Source: Phycisphaeraceae bacterium (GTDB lineage: Bacteria; Planctomycetota; Phycisphaerae; Phycisphaerales; Phycisphaeraceae). From it: a stretch of DNA of 64,000 nt. Under the pieces are notes generated by a model. It saw only the letters and a program-made list of their open reading frames with translations. It was not told the origin of the DNA and searched no databases. A program made the translations under genes and the position numbers. The stretch is from assembly GCA_029260595.1 (NCBI GenBank), contig JAJDCY010000012.1, positions 1 to 64,000 of the forward strand, written 5' to 3'. This document shows positions 61,592 to 64,000 of the stretch, piece after piece. Each line of letters opens with the position of its first letter. Within the stretch, counting starts at the first letter, position 1.

Positions 61592-62086
61592 GTGGTTTCA
61601 CTAGGATCTGTCAACGTCTTGATGGTCACGATTGACGAACCGGTCATGCCCGGACTCGCTCAATCGGCCTCGCAGCACGGCTGGCACTTCCTGCACACCT
61701 CACGCGCCGACCAGGTCATGCGCGAGGTCTGCCAGTACCGACCGCACGTGCTGATCGTTCAGCTATCACAATCCGTCGACGAATCGCTCGAGGTCATCCG
61801 CCTGGTCCGAAGCCACTGGTACCAGGTCCGCCTGATCGCGATCGCTCAAGACCACCACCCCGACATCGAGACGCTCGCACGCAGCGCGGGCGCCAGTTGT
61901 TACCTGCCCGACGCCGACGATTCCGCCCGCATCGACCAGACCGTCTGCGAAGTACTCGCCGGTCACGATGCAGCCGGCGAACTCGACCGCCGCCTGGATT
62001 CCCTACCGCTAACACCAGCGCACCACCCGACGGCCACGCTGCCGCCGATGACGCGCTCGCGCATGAGATTGAACGACGCCGGCTAA
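61592..62086 (+). CDS. Receiver-like protein lacking the phospho-acceptor Asp
   Basis: 164 aa from a GTG at 61592 with GGAG upstream; GTG 61562 and ATG 61622 are alternatives. The pattern follows a CheY fold: 'VNVLMVTIDEPVMPGLAQSA', 'QYRPHVLIVQLSQSVDESLE', 'VRLIAIAQDHHPDIETLARS' and 'GASCYLPDADDSARIDQTVC'. At the end of strand 3 the expected Asp is missing (IVQLS), and the usual Lys-Pro is Leu-Pro. It therefore probably cannot be phosphorylated and may act as a protein-interaction or ligand-binding domain. The last 40 residues are disordered. It directly precedes the acyltransferase pair. Confidence 0.65.
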   Translation: MVSLGSVNVLMVTIDEPVMPGLAQSASQHGWHFLHTSRADQVMREVCQYRPHVLIVQLSQSVDESLEVIRLVRSHWYQVRLIAIAQDHHPDIETLARSAGASCYLPDADDSARIDQTVCEVLAGHDAAGELDRRLDSLPLTPAHHPTATLPPMTRSRMRLNDAG

Positions 62087-62316
62087 GTGAACGCCGCGTC
62101 GGTTCAGGGATAGAGAGGTTTAATCGTGTTCCGCAACCCGCTTGATTTCCGCACCAGCCGACCCGCCGCGCCGTCGCGACGGATCCGCAAACCGGACAGC
62201 GGCCAGCCAACACCCGCGGCGACCGGCCCCATGGCCTGCCCGCGAAGCGATCTACCCAATCCAACTGTTTTGGAGTGCCAGTCACCTGGGCACACAAGCG
62301 AAAGGAGGATGCCGTC

Positions 62317-63168
62317 ATGGTAGCCACAACTTGTCACGCTGATCTGCTCGACCAACCCGTAGAGGAACTGATCGCCTCGCGGACACGCGGCCATTGGGTC
62401 ACGCGATACCGCACCGCGCACAACCTCAAGGACCTGACCAAAGCCTGGCACCTGGTCTACAACGTCTACAGCGACGCCGGGCTGATCGATCCGAACCCCT
62501 ATGCGATCCACACCACGCCCACCGCGGCGACCGACCGGGCCGCCGTGTTCTTCGGGCACCGCGGGCCACAGGTCGACAGCACCCTGACGGCGGTGGTTGA
62601 CGGCTCGAGCGGCCTGCCGCTGGACTGCATGTTCAAGCCCGAACTCGACGCGATGCGGCAAGACGCCCGGCGCTTGATGGAATGCAGCCTCTTCGCGCAC
62701 CGGCTCCAGAACGTGTCCGCCGCCAGCGTGATCCCCGTCTGGAACCGCATGGGCGAGGAGGATCTGGCCCGCACCTCCGCGATTTCGCAGGTCGGTAGCT
62801 CCCTGATCAACCTGATGCGCCTGGCTTTCTGGTACGGCGTTAACAACAGCGTCACCGACTTCGTCCTCACCGTACCCGCCGGGCAGAGCCGGTTCTTCAA
62901 GCGTGCCTACGGCTTCGACACCGTCGGCTCGCCGCGCAACCACCCGGTGCTCAACGGCAAGCGGATGGTCCTGATACACGCCAACCTCGAGAGCAATCTC
63001 CGCAAACGACCGCTGCCGTTCGCACTCCGCTACTCGCTCGAACGGCCGATCGCCTCAGACGAATTCCTCCACCGGGTGCGCCTGTGCCCCCAGACGCTCA
63101 GCGTCCTGGCCGGGCAGATCGATGGCTTCCTGCGGTTCCAGTACCCCGATTGGGAGTTGGCCGCGTGA
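62317..63168 (+). CDS. FeeM-like N-acyl amino acid synthase / GNAT-fold acyltransferase (copy 1)
   Basis: 283 aa from the ATG at 62317 with a near-ideal AAAGGAGG site. The pattern 'AWHLVYNVYSDAGLIDPNPY', 'DSTLTAVVDGSSGLPLDCMF', 'LMECSLFAH', 'LINLMRLAFWYGVNNSVTDF' and 'SRFFKRAYGFDTVGSPRNHP' follows the FeeM/PEP-CTERM-associated acyltransferase family, related in fold to acyl-homoserine-lactone synthases. These enzymes join a long-chain acyl group from acyl-ACP to an amino acid or amine. The C-terminal 50 residues go beyond the core. A second copy follows, so the locus may make two related products. Product and role are unknown. Confidence 0.75.
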   Translation: MVATTCHADLLDQPVEELIASRTRGHWVTRYRTAHNLKDLTKAWHLVYNVYSDAGLIDPNPYAIHTTPTAATDRAAVFFGHRGPQVDSTLTAVVDGSSGLPLDCMFKPELDAMRQDARRLMECSLFAHRLQNVSAASVIPVWNRMGEEDLARTSAISQVGSSLINLMRLAFWYGVNNSVTDFVLTVPAGQSRFFKRAYGFDTVGSPRNHPVLNGKRMVLIHANLESNLRKRPLPFALRYSLERPIASDEFLHRVRLCPQTLSVLAGQIDGFLRFQYPDWELAA

Positions 63169-63201
63169 GAAAACGAACTGAACAGATTTTTGTGATCGCA
63201 A

Positions 63202-63225
63202 GCCGGGCATCGTTTCCCGCCCGGC
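63202..63225 (+). other. Stable hairpin between the two acyltransferase genes
   Basis: GCCGGGC (63202-63208) pairs perfectly with GCCCGGC (63219-63225) around a 10-nt loop, 34 nt after copy 1. No T-tract follows, so it is not a typical terminator. A second, weaker pair CTGGGA/TCCCAG lies further on before copy 2. Could be an attenuator or mRNA stability element. Confidence 0.35.
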
Positions 63226-63316
63226 GGATCGGATTGGACGGACCCACTACGCCCGCCCTGGGATCTATTTATTCCTTCTTTTCCCAGTGGCACCAACCCC
63301 GTAGGGAGGACTCGTA

Positions 63317-64000
63317 ATGACCGCGTTACTGCTACGGCCAACCTCGCCACTGCCCCCGCCTCAGTCGGCCCCACTGCGTCGACGACAGCCACACGGCCTC
63401 AAGGTCGGCGTCGCGTCGACTCTCGAAGAGGTCACCGACGCCTGGCGTCTGGTGTACGACGTGTACGTCCAGTCGGGCCTGATCCTGCCGAACCAACACC
63501 TGATCCACACGGCACCGCAAGCCGTCCACGCCAACACCGCGGTGATCTATAGCAACATCGGGTCGCAGGTCGGCTCGACACTCTCCGCCGTGATCGACAG
63601 CGCCGCCGGCCTGCCACTGGACCGTGTCTACCCGATCGAACTGGAACTGCTGCGACGCAAGGGCCGGCGCCTGGTCGAATTCGGCCTGCTCGCCGACAAC
63701 ACCGCTGAGATGGAACTGCCTCAAGGCCGCTCCATCAACATCACCCGGTACCCGCGACTCAAGCGTCTGAATGATTCCCTGGTTAACGTGATCCGCATGG
63801 CGTACTGCTACACCCTGCACCGCGAGGCCACGGACATCGTCATCGGCGTCCACCCCAAGCACGCGCCATTCTACCGCCGTGCCTACGGCTTCGAGCAACA
63901 CGGCCCGCTGCGTAGCTACGCCGCCGTCAACGATTCGCCCGCGGTCCTGCTCCGCTGCAACCTGCTCAGCCACCTGCAAAGCGGCGATCTACCGGATGGC
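63317..64000 (+). CDS. FeeM-like N-acyl amino acid synthase (copy 2, partial)
   Basis: Starts at the ATG at 63317 with GGGAGG upstream and is still open at the window end (228 codons seen). It shares with copy 1 'AWRLVYDVYVQSGLILPNQH', 'STLSAVIDSAAGLPLDRVYP', 'RRLVEFGLLADNTAE', 'LVNVIRMAYCYTLHREATDI' and 'HAPFYRRAYGFEQHGPLRSY', clearly the same family and nearer its typical wording ('HPKHAPFYRR'). An additional Pro-rich N-terminus of about 30 residues precedes the core. The missing C-terminus is probably short. Together with copy 1 it forms a tandem pair separated by 148 nt. Confidence 0.8.
   Translation, partial: MTALLLRPTSPLPPPQSAPLRRRQPHGLKVGVASTLEEVTDAWRLVYDVYVQSGLILPNQHLIHTAPQAVHANTAVIYSNIGSQVGSTLSAVIDSAAGLPLDRVYPIELELLRRKGRRLVEFGLLADNTAEMELPQGRSINITRYPRLKRLNDSLVNVIRMAYCYTLHREATDIVIGVHPKHAPFYRRAYGFEQHGPLRSYAAVNDSPAVLLRCNLLSHLQSGDLPDG

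Noticed and set aside
62126-62323. Small GTG-started frame (65 codons) with GAGAGG upstream, overlapping the first acyltransferase start
   Set aside because: Codon third positions lose their G/C bias after about 40 codons, the product is low-complexity Arg/Pro, and the overlap coincides with the acyltransferase ribosome site.

Overview
The window looks like a planctomycete chromosome, most likely class Phycisphaerae. The grounds are high GC, two secreted proteins with PEP-CTERM tails (VIPEPASLVLLG...RR type), a decayed planctomycete-style type II pseudopilin, PPi-type phosphofructokinase, and a chemotaxis operon with CheX and DUF342 proteins. This assignment is inference from gene content; no search was run.

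Layout. 1-1304: right edge of what looks like an integrated island. It carries the start of a CzcC-type efflux gene, a small Cys-containing protein, an orphan integrase-like C-terminal tail and a 3' fragment of tRNA-Ser(UGA) lacking its 5' half. 1330-10165: surface or small-molecule glycoconjugate cluster (GT2, PaaK/CapK-like ligase, MshA-like GT4, PIG-L deacetylase, GNAT-methyltransferase fusion, actinobacterial-type inositol-1-phosphate synthase, Wzx-like flippase). 10436-19525: metal-resistance block (Cys-rich protein, pseudopilin pseudogene ended by a 135-bp MITE-like element, multicopper oxidase, CzcCBA-type efflux, and a second copy of the small Cys protein). 19721-26589: RCK/RyR-domain protein, mtnA, cdsA, RDD protein, GNAT, tRNA-Pro(GGG). 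26617-33962: large filamentous-haemagglutinin-type adhesin, eukaryote-type (GT3) glycogen synthase, NMP kinase, lone nuoA. 34359-37237: iscRSUA operon with a dyad over the promoter -10 and a clear terminator. 37477-44813: cheW-cheR-cheA-cheX-cheY-DUF342-cheB. 44878-51266: ribD, NfeD-type protease, FHA protein, PPi-PFK, rhomboid. 51645-56859: tandem PEP-CTERM proteins with a HELGH motif, then a lipoprotein. 56894-61246: acs, gcvPB, zinc-ribbon protein. 61302-64000: three GTACC-N5-GGTAC dyads, a receiver-like protein lacking the phospho-acceptor, and two tandem FeeM-type N-acyltransferases, the second running off the window.

How parts fit. The 4-9 kb genes could make a glucosaminyl-inositol compound: Ino1 gives inositol phosphate, the MshA-like enzyme adds GlcNAc, PIG-L deacetylates, and the GNAT/methyltransferase could finish the amine. 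No MshC-type cysteine ligase is present, so a low-molecular-weight thiol and an inositol glycolipid both remain possible. The two metal clusters each begin with a homologous small VLCxGxDGH protein whose predicted -10 sits only 6-8 nt before the ATG. The terminal acyltransferase block resembles an acyl-amino-acid signalling or lipid locus with its own candidate operator array. The strongest candidates for undescribed biology are the inositol-glycan cluster, the tandem acyltransferase/dyad locus and the VLCxGxDGH family.
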